Source: Bacillus sp. AFS073361
GTDB taxonomy: Bacteria; Bacillota; Bacilli; Bacillales; Cytobacillaceae
Direction: 5' to 3'
NCBI RefSeq assembly: GCF_002567005.1
Contig: NZ_NUZU01000010.1
Coordinates: forward strand, 154,133-218,132
DNA length: 64,000 bases
Shown here: one piece after another, positions 42,390 to 51,555 of the stretch
Layout of the letters: each line of letters starts with the position of its first letter
Numbering within the stretch: position 1 is the stretch's first letter
The notes under the pieces: model-generated
What the model was told of the DNA's origin: nothing
What the model saw: only the letters and a program-made list of their open reading frames with translations
The model's database searches: none
Made by a program: the position numbers and the translations under genes

Positions 42390-42787
42390 CTCTCGAAGGG
42401 GAATTGCTTCAAAAGGTACGTTCATTAGGAGTGTTCTTTGATAAACACCTCATTTTTTGTAGAGTGTTTTTATAAAGAAACATTATTGTTCAAGCTGACC
42501 ATCCCCTATGGTGTTTTTATATGTTTTCCCAACTTATAAAAACAGGTAGCGATCTGCGGTAAACACCTCATTTAATGTTTATTTTTTTAAGATAAACAGT
42601 TACTTGGTGTTACTAGAACTCAAAATGGTTACTGTGCACGTTGTACAAAACAACCATCCCCTTATCTGAAACGAATTGGAAGCTCACTTATTTGAAATGT
42701 TAATTGTCTTTGACAGACACCTCATCTCAAGTTTTAATGAATCGCTTCATTGAAGTAAGTTGTTTTCCCCTTCGAATATTATGATAA
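42351..42787 (-). ncRNA. candidate structured RNA between hit and ecsA
   Basis: The ends are joined by a perfect 11-bp stem (42393-42403 with 42775-42785), followed at once by the terminator. Inside are 42562-42567/42606-42611 enclosing 42576-42582/42592-42598, 42443-42449/42510-42516, and a GCGA-loop hairpin at 42736-42751. Three copies of ATGAGGTGTYT (minus strand) and two of GGGGATGG recur. No convincing ORF. It could be a stand-alone RNA or a long regulatory leader of hit. It matches no RNA family I know. Confidence 0.5.
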
Positions 42788-42897
42788 CCAATGTAAGAAG
42801 TAATATACAAAAAAAATGATAAAAATTTGAAAACTATTTTTATCAACCACAATTTGTTAAAATAAAAAAATAATCGTGCTTAGGAAGGACGTTGCAA

Positions 42898-43638
42898 ATG
42901 TCTTTATTATTGATTGAAAATCTGGTTGGGGGATATACCAGAAACCCTGTCCTAAAAGATATTTCTTTTGAAGTAAATGAAAAAGAACTGGTAGGTCTCA
43001 TTGGTTTAAATGGGGCAGGCAAGAGTACCACAATAAAACACATAATTGGCCTGATGGAGCCGCACAAGGGTGCAGTAAAAATAAAAGGACAAACCTTTAC
43101 AGAAGATAAAGAAGCCTATCGTAAATTGTTTACGTTTGTTCCGGAAACCCCGGTCTTGTATGAAGAATTGACACTAGAAGAACATATAAGGCTTACAGCG
43201 ATGGCATACGGCCTAGACGAATCCACCTATAAAGAGCGTGTTAATCCTTTACTGAAAGAATTCCGAATGGAAAAACGTTTAAAGTGGTTTCCTGCCCATT
43301 TTTCTAAAGGTATGAAACAAAAAGTAATGATTATGTGTGCCTTTTTAATTCAGCCATCCTTATACATTGTTGATGAACCTTTTGTTGGTCTTGATCCATT
43401 AGGGATTCAATCATTGCTTGATTTGATGAAAAAAATGAAAGATAACGGTGCAGGCATCTTAATGTCTACTCACATTCTTGCGACGGCTGAGAAATATTGT
43501 GATCGATTTGTAATCTTGCATGAAGGGCAAATTCGAGCGAAAGGGACATTAGAAGAGTTGAGGGAGCAGTTCTCAATGCCTGCTGCTTCTTTAGATGATC
43601 TGTATATTCAATTAACAAAGGAAGAAAATTATGTTTGA
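42898..43638 (+). CDS. ecsA: ABC transporter ATPase EcsA
   Basis: 246 aa (B. subtilis 247). Walker A GLNGAGKSTT, signature HFSKGMKQKVMIM, Walker B YIVDEPFVGLDP and switch STHILATAEKYC are present. With EcsB it forms an ABC system needed for normal protein secretion, regulated proteolysis (RasP activity), competence and sporulation. The ATG at 42898 has AGGAAGG 9 nt upstream, better than the TTG at 42892. Overlaps ecsB by 8 nt. Confidence 0.95.
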   Translation: MSLLLIENLVGGYTRNPVLKDISFEVNEKELVGLIGLNGAGKSTTIKHIIGLMEPHKGAVKIKGQTFTEDKEAYRKLFTFVPETPVLYEELTLEEHIRLTAMAYGLDESTYKERVNPLLKEFRMEKRLKWFPAHFSKGMKQKVMIMCAFLIQPSLYIVDEPFVGLDPLGIQSLLDLMKKMKDNGAGILMSTHILATAEKYCDRFVILHEGQIRAKGTLEELREQFSMPAASLDDLYIQLTKEENYV

Positions 43639-44842
43639 TGATAAAAAGCTTTGGAAGGAACGAGCTAGCGGTCGTGTTAAGGATTTAGGAAGGTATTTGC
43701 GCTATATTTTTAATGGACATCTTGTTGTTGTCTTATTGTTCTTAATTGGGACAGCTTCATTTTATTACCAACAGTGGATTGAAAATCTGCCTGCTGGCTT
43801 TCCTGTTGAAATAGTGATTGCAGTTGTAATTGGATTTATACTTACCTACAGTCCTGTTTACAATTTTCTACTTGAGGCAGATCAGATATTTATCCTACCA
43901 CTTGAGGATAAATTAAAAGGGTATTTCCTTCGTTCTGGAATTGCCAGCCTTGTTTTCCAGGGATACTTGCTGCTCATGGTTTTAGCTGTACTAATGCCAA
44001 TGTATGCACACATAAGCAGTAATGGTTTTCGTTCATTTTTCCCCTTTTTTGTAATTCTGCTCGTTTTAAAAGCATGGAATTTAGCAGCAAGCTGGCGGAT
44101 TGATTATTTTGTCCAGGCAACAGTCCATCGATGGGACATGATTGTTCGCTATTTTATAAATGCAACTTTTACTTTTTTATTATTTAAACAAGCTAGTCTG
44201 TATATGTTGTTAGTCATTGCGGTGGTTTGTGCACTTTATTATCGTACTTTTTATGTTCAGACAAAGAACATGGGGCTAAAATGGGATAGACTAATTAATC
44301 AAGAAGAAAAAAGAATGGCTTCATTTTATCGACTTGCTAATATGTTTACTGATGTGCCTAAATTAAGGGATACAGTTAAAAGGAGAAAATGGCTGGATTT
44401 ATTTCTTAACCGTATGGCATTTTCCCAAAAAAATACATATCTTTATTTGTTTTCGAGAGCTTTTTTACGTTCATCTGATTATCTAGGTCTTTTTCTGCGT
44501 TTAACTATCATTGGCGCTCTTGCGATTTATTTTATTTCTTTTGGTATGGGCCAAATCTTGCTCGGAATTTTATTCTTATATTTAACAGGGTTTCAACTCC
44601 TGCCGCTTTGGAACCATCATCAAAACAAACTTTGGGTGGATTTATATCCTGTGGAAAAAAGATTTAAAACAGCAGCTTTTTCCTCTTTATTAATGACTAT
44701 CTTAACGATCCAATCGGTAGTCTATACTCTGCTTATTCTGGTAAAAGGAGAGGTATTAAATTCAATGCTGAATATACTTGCAGGCCTTGTATTTACCTAT
44801 ATGTTTGTTCATATTTACGCAAAAAAACGATTAAATGCATAA
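43631..44842 (+). CDS. ecsB: ABC transporter permease EcsB
   Basis: 403 aa (B. subtilis 408) with two helix clusters: about four helices in residues 25-210 and more after 285 (LGLFLRLTIIGALAIYFISF, ILFLYLTGFQLLPLWNHHQN), the EcsB layout. It is the membrane partner of EcsA. Coupled start inside the end of ecsA. A terminator-like stem follows, before ecsC. Confidence 0.94.
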   Translation: MFDDKKLWKERASGRVKDLGRYLRYIFNGHLVVVLLFLIGTASFYYQQWIENLPAGFPVEIVIAVVIGFILTYSPVYNFLLEADQIFILPLEDKLKGYFLRSGIASLVFQGYLLLMVLAVLMPMYAHISSNGFRSFFPFFVILLVLKAWNLAASWRIDYFVQATVHRWDMIVRYFINATFTFLLFKQASLYMLLVIAVVCALYYRTFYVQTKNMGLKWDRLINQEEKRMASFYRLANMFTDVPKLRDTVKRRKWLDLFLNRMAFSQKNTYLYLFSRAFLRSSDYLGLFLRLTIIGALAIYFISFGMGQILLGILFLYLTGFQLLPLWNHHQNKLWVDLYPVEKRFKTAAFSSLLMTILTIQSVVYTLLILVKGEVLNSMLNILAGLVFTYMFVHIYAKKRLNA

Positions 44843-44847
44843 ACTCT

Positions 44848-44880
44848 AAAATCCCCTTTTCCATGAAAGGGGATTTTTCT
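44848..44880 (+). terminator. terminator between ecsB and ecsC
   Basis: AAATCCCCTTT pairs with AAAGGGGATTT, then TTCTT. It probably lowers ecsC relative to ecsAB. Confidence 0.8.
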
Positions 44881-44939
44881 TGAAACTAATGGGCGGAAAT
44901 TTCGTATATATGCATAAAATTATTGTGGAGGGGTGGCAT

Positions 44940-45665
44940 ATGAACGAGTATGAGGTTAAGGTGTATGAAGAGATCGAAGAGTGGAAGCGAAAATTAACTA
45001 GACGCTCAGGGATGATGAACCGTATATCGAAAAAAGCTCAAGGAAAAATTAATGAATTAATACCTGATAAAGTTCATGAGGTAATGACAGAAAGTATCAA
45101 AGCCATGGTCAAAGCCACATTATTTGGATCACAGATGACAACGAATAAGGACCAGGCGTTAGGGTTAAATTTAGCAGAAAGAGATGAATTGGCCATCAAA
45201 AAGATTGCTGCTTTTCAAAAGACAGCGATGATTGAAGGAGCAGGGACAGGGGCAGGTGGAATTTTGCTTGGGCTGGCTGACTTTCCTCTTCTCCTTTCGA
45301 TTAAGATGAAATTTCTATTTGAAGCAGCCTCCATCTATGGTTTTAATACAAAGGAGTATGCCGAGAGACTATTTATCCTTCATGTTTTTCAACTAGCGTT
45401 TTCGAGTGAAGATATTCGTAAGAATACATTAGCAGAAATTGAAAATTGGGAAAAACGCAAAGAGACCCTCGTGGAAATGGATTGGCGCAAATTCCAGCAG
45501 GAGTACCGGGACTATATCGACCTTGCAAAAATGCTTCAGCTTGTTCCAGGAATTGGTGCGTTTGTCGGTGCTTATGCCAATAACAACCTTCTCAAGCATC
45601 TAGGAGAAACAGCCATGAACGCCTATCGATTAAGGTTACTGCAAAAATCCCCTGACCCAATTTGA
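44940..45665 (+). CDS. ecsC: EcsC-family protein
   Basis: 241 aa (B. subtilis 236). It is a helical EcsC-domain protein with the conserved Gly-rich hydrophobic block GAGTGAGGILLGLADFPLLL and a C-terminal LVPGIGAFVGAYANNNLL. Function unknown; the N-terminal 45 residues are charged and cytoplasmic. The ATG at 44940 follows GGAGGGGTGG. The third ecs gene, behind an internal terminator. Confidence 0.93.
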   Translation: MNEYEVKVYEEIEEWKRKLTRRSGMMNRISKKAQGKINELIPDKVHEVMTESIKAMVKATLFGSQMTTNKDQALGLNLAERDELAIKKIAAFQKTAMIEGAGTGAGGILLGLADFPLLLSIKMKFLFEAASIYGFNTKEYAERLFILHVFQLAFSSEDIRKNTLAEIENWEKRKETLVEMDWRKFQQEYRDYIDLAKMLQLVPGIGAFVGAYANNNLLKHLGETAMNAYRLRLLQKSPDPI

Positions 45666-45682
45666 GGGCAGGGGATTTTCTT
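45644..45682. terminator. terminator shared by ecsC and yhaA
   Basis: AAAATCCCCTG with CAGGGGATTTT plus an inner CCC/GGG; T- and A-rich flanks on both sides. It overlaps the end of the ecsC reading frame. Confidence 0.88.
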
Positions 45683-46859
45683 ATTTGTTTCCATGGATGT
45701 TTATAGCTGCTGCTCCTAATGTTTTAGCAGCAATCAACATTGCTTTTTCATCAATATCAAATTTAGGATGGTGGTGCGGGTAGCCAATATCAGAACTGGT
45801 AGGTTTCGCACCGGTAAAGAAGAAAGTACCAGGCACATATTGCAAATAATAAGCAAAATCTTCTCCGCCCATTTGCGGCTCAGTTTCTTCAATGTTTATT
45901 ACTTCAGATACTTGTTCTGCACATGACGCCAAAAATGCTGTTTCATTTGCATGATTGACTACTGCTGGATAACCCCGCTCATAATTAAAATGATAAGAAC
46001 TTCCCGTCATAGCACATGTGCCTGAGATAATTCTGTCCATTTCATCTTCAATAAATTGGCGGACGTCATCATTAAAGGTACGAACAGTGCCGATGAGTTG
46101 AGCTTTGTCCGCAATAATGTTAAATGCATTTTGAGCTGTGAATGAGCCGACAGTGACAACAGCAGAATCAATCGGATTTACCCTGCGACTGACAATCTGC
46201 TGGAGATTTAAGACAAGCTGGGATGCTATAACGATGGCGTCCTGGGTTTTATGTGGCTGGGCACCGTGCCCGCCTTTACCTTGAATATCAATTTCAAATC
46301 GATCTGCCGCCGCCATGATGGGTCCGGTTCGATATTGTATCGTACCGGTAGGTTCACTTGCCCATAAATGAGTCCCAAAAATCACATCTACACCCTCTAA
46401 GCAGCCATCTTCAATCATTGAAATCGCACCACCTGGGGCATTCTCCTCTGCATGCTGATGGATAAAGACATACGTGCCTTCTAATTCCTCTTTAAAGTCG
46501 TTTAATGTTTTTGCGAGGACTAGGAGTGTCGCAGTATGGCCATCATGGCCACAAGCGTGCATTACTCCAGGTACTAAGGATTTATAGGGAACATTCTTCT
46601 CGTCCTGAATAGGAAGAGCATCAAAATCTGCTCGTAATGCCACCGTTTTGCCGGGCTTTTTTCCATAAACCTTCGCAACCACTCCATTTCCGCCAACATT
46701 ACCTTTGACTTCAATTTGGAGTTCTTCATAAAATGATTGAATATACTTTGCGGTGTTATACTCCTGAAAAGATAATTCCGGATGCTGATGTAAATAACGG
46801 CGGATAGCAACCATTTCGTCATAGGAACCTTCAAGTGCAGTAAACAGTTTGTTTAACAT
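45681..46859 (-). CDS. yhaA: M20-family amidohydrolase YhaA
   Basis: 392 aa (B. subtilis 396). Peptidase M20D fold: RRYLHQHPELSFQE, MHACGHDGHTATLL (metal ligands), HAEENAPGG, dimerisation domain from about 185 and PHHHPKFDIDE. It likely hydrolyses N-acyl amino acids. The ATG at 46859 has GGGGGA 6 nt upstream; six extra N-terminal codons are possible in frame. Convergent with ecsC. Confidence 0.92.
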   Translation of the reverse strand: MLNKLFTALEGSYDEMVAIRRYLHQHPELSFQEYNTAKYIQSFYEELQIEVKGNVGGNGVVAKVYGKKPGKTVALRADFDALPIQDEKNVPYKSLVPGVMHACGHDGHTATLLVLAKTLNDFKEELEGTYVFIHQHAEENAPGGAISMIEDGCLEGVDVIFGTHLWASEPTGTIQYRTGPIMAAADRFEIDIQGKGGHGAQPHKTQDAIVIASQLVLNLQQIVSRRVNPIDSAVVTVGSFTAQNAFNIIADKAQLIGTVRTFNDDVRQFIEDEMDRIISGTCAMTGSSYHFNYERGYPAVVNHANETAFLASCAEQVSEVINIEETEPQMGGEDFAYYLQYVPGTFFFTGAKPTSSDIGYPHHHPKFDIDEKAMLIAAKTLGAAAINIHGNK

Positions 46860-47006
46860 ATCTAATCCCCCAAACATTTCAGAAATGAAGAAAGTATTTT
46901 CTAACTATTTTAACACTTTTATATTATAAAGTAGATTTTTATATTCTTTTTAATTATACTTTTACTAGAATTTTTATTAGCTGAGAAAGAAGAAAGGGTT
47001 TGGAGG

Positions 47007-47642
47007 ATGGAACGAAAGAACAAGAGAAGTGTTTCCTATTTATTTATTATTTTTGCATTTTTATGGGCAGTATTTACGTGCATGAAGGTTGCAATGAACA
47101 GTAATTTTTGGATTGATATAAAAGTTGCCGGGCTAGCTGCACATGTGCCTGAACTTGCCATTCCATTTTTTATTAAAATAACGGCAATGGGTGATAAAAT
47201 AGGGATAGGAATTGTAGCAATACTAGCGCTTGCCTGGCTATTAATAAAAAAGAGAAATTATGTCGGTGCTGCTGCATTGGCCTTATCAACGGCGATTGGA
47301 AATGAAGTTAGTAAGTTATTTAAAGATTTTTTTGAGCGTCCCAGACCAGACCTTGAACATCTTGTCAGTGTAAAAAGTTATAGTTACCCTAGCGGTCATG
47401 CTATGGTTGGAATGATTGTATATTTTATAATTGCGTATCTATTAATGGAAGAAGCAAGATCCAAAGCAGGGAAAGTAATCATTGCAGTTATTACTGCCAT
47501 CTTACTTTTATTGATTGGTGCAAGCCGAATTATTTTACAAGTTCATTATCCATCGGACGTATTGGGCGGCTATGCTTTAGGTTATCTCTGGGTAGTTATC
47601 TGGATTCTATTATACAACTACTTTAAAAAAAGGATAAAATAA
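47007..47642 (+). CDS. PAP2-family membrane phosphatase
   Basis: 211 aa, six membrane helices. The three phosphatase motifs are KDFFERPRP, SYPSGHAM and SRIILQVHYPSDVLGGY, with catalytic His residues in the last two. It dephosphorylates lipid phosphates, perhaps undecaprenyl pyrophosphate or phosphatidylglycerophosphate, at the outer face of the membrane. The lipid used cannot be told from sequence. Convergent with the yhfA gene across a strong hairpin. Confidence 0.9.
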   Translation: MERKNKRSVSYLFIIFAFLWAVFTCMKVAMNSNFWIDIKVAGLAAHVPELAIPFFIKITAMGDKIGIGIVAILALAWLLIKKRNYVGAAALALSTAIGNEVSKLFKDFFERPRPDLEHLVSVKSYSYPSGHAMVGMIVYFIIAYLLMEEARSKAGKVIIAVITAILLLLIGASRIILQVHYPSDVLGGYALGYLWVVIWILLYNYFKKRIK

Positions 47643-47643
47643 C

Positions 47644-47672
47644 AAAGAGGCTGGTCAGAGATCAGCCTCTTT
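47644..47672. terminator. bidirectional terminator
   Basis: AAAGAGGCTG with CAGCCTCTTT, 10 bp, right after the PAP2 stop and before the convergent permease gene. Confidence 0.88.
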
Positions 47673-47679
47673 ACATGGA

Positions 47680-49080
47680 TTAAATGAGGAACATCGCCGC
47701 AATTGTTGTAACAACAAGACCAATCACAACAGGCAGGAGGTTTCGTCTTGCGAGTTCAAATGGGTCCACATTACAGATGGCAGCTGCTGGGATTAACGCC
47801 CATGGTACAAGCGTACCTCCGCCAACCCAGATGGCAGCAATCTGCCCAAGGGCTGTCAATGTGGCTGCGCCTTTGCCGATGGCAACTGCAAATAGGCTTG
47901 CTACCGAGCCGGCAAGAGAAATTCCTGAAAAGCCGGAACCATCCAAACCAGTGATTGCACCCACAGTTGTTAGGGTAATCGCCCCAACTTCTTTACTTAA
48001 CGGTACGATATTAGCGAGGGATACGCCTAAGTCATTTACAATACCTTGCGAAGCCTTTGGTAAAAAGTCGCCAATAATTTTTCCAAATCCGGCATCACCT
48101 AGGTAGAAAAACGCAGCGATTGGAATAACAGGTCCGAAAACCTTAAATCCAAATTGGAATCCTTCGATTAGATATTGAGTTGTTTTTTCTAAACCTTTAT
48201 TTTTATGGCTGGTTAGAGTAATTAACAAAAGAATGAGAATGGAGGTACCGCCGATTAATGCGGTGGCATCCCCACCGGCTAAATCAAGGATTGACATAGC
48301 AGCAACATCCGCAGCAAACAATAATGGCACTAAAAAAGCAAAGAAACGTTTTTGGGCAAGTGATAAAAGTGAAGATTGATCAGTGGATCCTTCAGCAGGA
48401 GAATCCACGCTGACTGAGGTTGAAGTAGTGAGTATACCGCGCTTCATATCCCTTCGTAAGAAATAGAAGGCCGTAACAGTTGTAACAAGCCCCATAATAA
48501 ACACTAATGGAATGCTTGCATTAATGACATCTTGAATGGGTATACCAGCTGCATCAGAGGTTAACTTAGGAGCAGCTTGAATGACAAAGTCACCGGATAA
48601 AGCGATTCCATGACCAAACAAGTTCATTGCCATGGCAACACCAAGTGCCGGAAGTCCTGCCCGAATCGCAACCGGAAGAAGAACAGCACCTAGAAGTGCA
48701 ACAGCAGGGGACGGCCAGAAAAACCAGGAGATCACCATCATTAATATCCCAATCGTCCAATACGCTAGAGTTGGGTTACGGATTAACTTTCGAAAAGGTG
48801 AAATCATAACATCATTTATTCCAGTTACGGTTAATGTGTTGCTCATCGCAACAATTATTGAAATAACAAGAATGGTAGATAATAATTCTGTAATGGCATA
48901 ACTGAAACTGTTAAAAATGCTGCTGATTGAATGACTTAACGAACCTGTTGCGGTAATAGCAATGAGGAAAATACCTACAATACATACAATCGACGTGTCC
49001 CTTCTCATGACCATAAATCCGATAATAAGGACAATAAACGTCACATAGATCCAATGAAGAGCAGTAAGCTCGACAATCAT
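47680..49080 (-). CDS. yhfA: YhfA-type ion-transporter-like permease
   Basis: 466 aa (B. subtilis YhfA 463) with about 12 membrane helices. NPTLAYWTIGILMMVISWFF and the Gly-rich LDGSGFSGISLAGSVASLF block belong to the IT-superfamily / gluconate-like permeases. The substrate is unknown. The ATG at 49080 has AAGGAGGG upstream; the 43-codon upstream extension lacks an RBS and is not membrane-like. It lies between yhaA and hemE as in B. subtilis. Confidence 0.85.
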   Translation of the reverse strand: MIVELTALHWIYVTFIVLIIGFMVMRRDTSIVCIVGIFLIAITATGSLSHSISSIFNSFSYAITELLSTILVISIIVAMSNTLTVTGINDVMISPFRKLIRNPTLAYWTIGILMMVISWFFWPSPAVALLGAVLLPVAIRAGLPALGVAMAMNLFGHGIALSGDFVIQAAPKLTSDAAGIPIQDVINASIPLVFIMGLVTTVTAFYFLRRDMKRGILTTSTSVSVDSPAEGSTDQSSLLSLAQKRFFAFLVPLLFAADVAAMSILDLAGGDATALIGGTSILILLLITLTSHKNKGLEKTTQYLIEGFQFGFKVFGPVIPIAAFFYLGDAGFGKIIGDFLPKASQGIVNDLGVSLANIVPLSKEVGAITLTTVGAITGLDGSGFSGISLAGSVASLFAVAIGKGAATLTALGQIAAIWVGGGTLVPWALIPAAAICNVDPFELARRNLLPVVIGLVVTTIAAMFLI

Positions 49081-49380
49081 ACTATTCCCTCCTTTCTTCA
49101 TCCAGGGGGCTATAGCCCTGTTGGATGTAATACAGGATATGAAAATCGCCCTGAGTGGTGAGAGGAAAAAGTGAAAAAATATTGCGAAGCATTCTGTTGA
49201 ATTTAACAAATTTTAAAACGTAAAAACGACACTTTTTTGACAGTTAATATCGTTAGCTATACACAAATAGGATTAATAGATATAGTAAATACAGTTTATT
49301 AAGAATCAGTAAGTTTTAAATTCAAGCTATATATATTAAAATGGACAACAGACATGTGTTTTGAAAGGTGGACTATAGTA

Positions 49381-50427
49381 ATGGCAAGAACAATTAATGA
49401 AACATTTTTAAAAGCAGCAAGGGGAGAGAAGATTGATCATGTCCCTGTTTGGTATATGCGTCAGGCAGGCAGATCGCAGCCGGAGTATAGAGCGATTAAA
49501 GAAAAGTACTCCCTTTTTGAAATCACCCACCAGCCTGAGTTATGTGCGTATGTAACTCGCTTACCTGTTGAACAATATAACGTTGATGCGGCGATACTTT
49601 ATAAAGATATTATGACACCCCTTCCTGCGATTGGCATGGAGGTAGAAATAAAGGGAGGGATTGGACCTGTTATTGACAATCCCATTCGTTCTTTAGAGGA
49701 TGTGGAAAAACTGGGTGAAATTAATCCTGAGGAAGACGTTCCCTATGTATTGGACACCATTAAATTATTAACACAAGAGCAGTTATCCATGCCCTTAATC
49801 GGTTTTTCCGGTGCACCTTTTACACTGGCAAGTTATATGATCGAAGGAGGCCCTTCTAAAAACTATAATAAGACCAAGGCGTTTATGTACACGGAGCCGA
49901 AGGCATGGTTTGCATTAATGGACAAACTTGGCGATATGATCATTACATACGTAAAGTCGCAAATCAAAGCCGGTGCAAGGGCAATTCAGATTTTTGATTC
50001 ATGGGTAGGAGCATTAAATGTGGAGGATTATCGTTACTTCATTAAACCTATCATGAACCGGATCCTTACATCATTAAAAGAGGAAAATGTTCCGTTAATT
50101 ATGTTCGGTGTGGGTGCGAGTCATCTTGCATTAGAATGGAATGACCTTCCGCTTGATGTGGTAGGCTTAGATTGGCGTTTACCAATTCACCAAGCAAGAG
50201 AAATGGGAATCGATAAAACGGTTCAAGGAAACCTGGATCCAGCTATTTTGTTAGCCCCATGGGATGTTATTGAAGAAAGAGCAAAGGCGATTTTAGACCA
50301 AGGAATGGAACGCGATGGCTATATTTTTAATTTAGGTCATGGGGTATTCCCTTCTGTTAATCCAGAAACATTAAAAAAATTAACTTCATTTGTCCATGAG
50401 TATTCAGCATCAAAATTAAATCGATAA
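49381..50427 (+). CDS. hemE: uroporphyrinogen decarboxylase
   Basis: 348 aa. [17 protein letters not shown] (substrate-binding Arg residues), the [13 protein letters not shown] core and [15 protein letters not shown] identify HemE. It converts uroporphyrinogen III to coproporphyrinogen III. The ATG at 49381 has AAAGGTGG 8 nt upstream. First gene of hemEHY; a long imperfect hairpin (50485-50536) lies before hemH. Confidence 0.97.
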   Translation: MARTINETFLKAARGEKIDHVPVWYMRQAGRSQPEYRAIKEKYSLFEITHQPELCAYVTRLPVEQYNVDAAILYKDIMTPLPAIGMEVEIKGGIGPVIDNPIRSLEDVEKLGEINPEEDVPYVLDTIKLLTQEQLSMPLIGFSGAPFTLASYMIEGGPSKNYNKTKAFMYTEPKAWFALMDKLGDMIITYVKSQIKAGARAIQIFDSWVGALNVEDYRYFIKPIMNRILTSLKEENVPLIMFGVGASHLALEWNDLPLDVVGLDWRLPIHQAREMGIDKTVQGNLDPAILLAPWDVIEERAKAILDQGMERDGYIFNLGHGVFPSVNPETLKKLTSFVHEYSASKLNR

Positions 50428-50484
50428 TATCCCATTATAAGGCTTAAAATTGGTAAGGAGTTCAATTTTTTGGCACAATAAGAT

Positions 50485-50536
50485 GGGCTGATCTAATGGG
50501 TCATTAGGGGCATCACAACTTTTAGTGACCCAGCCC
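50485..50536 (+). other. long hairpin in the hemE-hemH spacer
   Basis: TGGGTCATTA pairs with TAGTGACCCA, and GGGC with GCCC outside it with an 8-nt bulge. No T run, so it is probably an mRNA processing or stability element rather than a terminator. Confidence 0.55.
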
Positions 50537-50585
50537 AAACATTTGAATGGGAACTAGCGAACAGATTTATAAATGAGGTGCGAAC

Positions 50586-51521
50586 ATGACAAAAAAGAAA
50601 ATGGGTCTACTTGTAATGGCTTACGGTACCCCATATACATTAGATGATTTAGAGGGATACTATACCCACATTAGGCATGGACGGAAGCCCACTCCAGAAA
50701 TGATAGAAGAACTTCGAAGCCGGTATGAGGCTATTGGAGGGATTTCCCCTTTAGCAAAGATTACCCTGCTGCAAGCAGAAAAGCTCGAAGAACATTTAAA
50801 TAGTGTTCAACAGGAGATAGAATTCAAAATGTATCTTGGGTTAAAACACATTACCCCCTTTATCGAAGATGCAGTGAAACAAATGCATGATGATGGAATC
50901 GAAGAAGCTATTAGTATCGTTCTTGCTCCTCACTATTCTACTTTCAGTATTAAATCCTATAATGGAAGAGCCAGAGAAGAAGCAGAAAAATTAGGCGGAA
51001 AGCTTAAAATAAGAGCCATTGACAGTTGGTATCAGGAACCGAAGTTTATTGATTATTGGGTGGACAAGGTAAAGGAAGTATTTGCAGGAATGCCTCAAGA
51101 TGAGAAGGATCAATCTGTTCTGATTGTTTCCGCACATAGTCTGCCTGAAAAGATTCTACAGTTTGGGGATCCATACCCAAGCCAGCTTCAAGAAACTGCT
51201 GACCTTATTGCAAAACAGGCAGGAATAAAAAATTATGTGGTAGGATGGCAAAGTGCTGGGCAAACTCCAGAACCATGGCTTGGTCCTGATGTTCAGGATT
51301 TAACCAGGGATTTGTACCATGCCCATCATTATAAAGCATTTGTATATGCACCAGTAGGGTTTGTATGTGAACACCTTGAAGTGTTGTATGATAATGATTT
51401 TGAATGTAGAAAAGTGACGGAAGAATTAGGTGTTAATTATTATCGTCCGGAAATGCCTAATGCTAAGGAAGAATTTATTGATGCATTATCGACCGTCGTC
51501 CTAAAAATGACTGCAGAATAG
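50586..51521 (+). CDS. hemH: coproporphyrin III ferrochelatase
   Basis: 311 aa (B. subtilis 310). [32 protein letters not shown] (iron-site His) and the SAHSLPEKI and [12 protein letters not shown] motifs identify HemH/CpfC. In Firmicutes it inserts Fe2+ into coproporphyrin III. The ATG has a GAGGTG RBS. Second gene of hemEHY. Confidence 0.97.
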   Translation: MTKKKMGLLVMAYGTPYTLDDLEGYYTHIRHGRKPTPEMIEELRSRYEAIGGISPLAKITLLQAEKLEEHLNSVQQEIEFKMYLGLKHITPFIEDAVKQMHDDGIEEAISIVLAPHYSTFSIKSYNGRAREEAEKLGGKLKIRAIDSWYQEPKFIDYWVDKVKEVFAGMPQDEKDQSVLIVSAHSLPEKILQFGDPYPSQLQETADLIAKQAGIKNYVVGWQSAGQTPEPWLGPDVQDLTRDLYHAHHYKAFVYAPVGFVCEHLEVLYDNDFECRKVTEELGVNYYRPEMPNAKEEFIDALSTVVLKMTAE

Positions 51522-51555
51522 GCTTAAGAATGTGTGTTGAAGGAAGGTGACCACC

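Noticed and set aside
42443..42725. Three tiny minus-strand ORFs beginning Met-Arg-Cys-Leu at the ATGAGGTGT repeats
   Set aside because: Their similarity follows from the repeated nucleotide motif itself. None has a Shine-Dalgarno sequence, and the lengths and C-terminal parts are unrelated.
47684..48106. 140-aa plus-strand ORF opposite the YhfA-type permease
   Set aside because: Shadow of a Gly/Ala-rich membrane protein; no RBS, no family.
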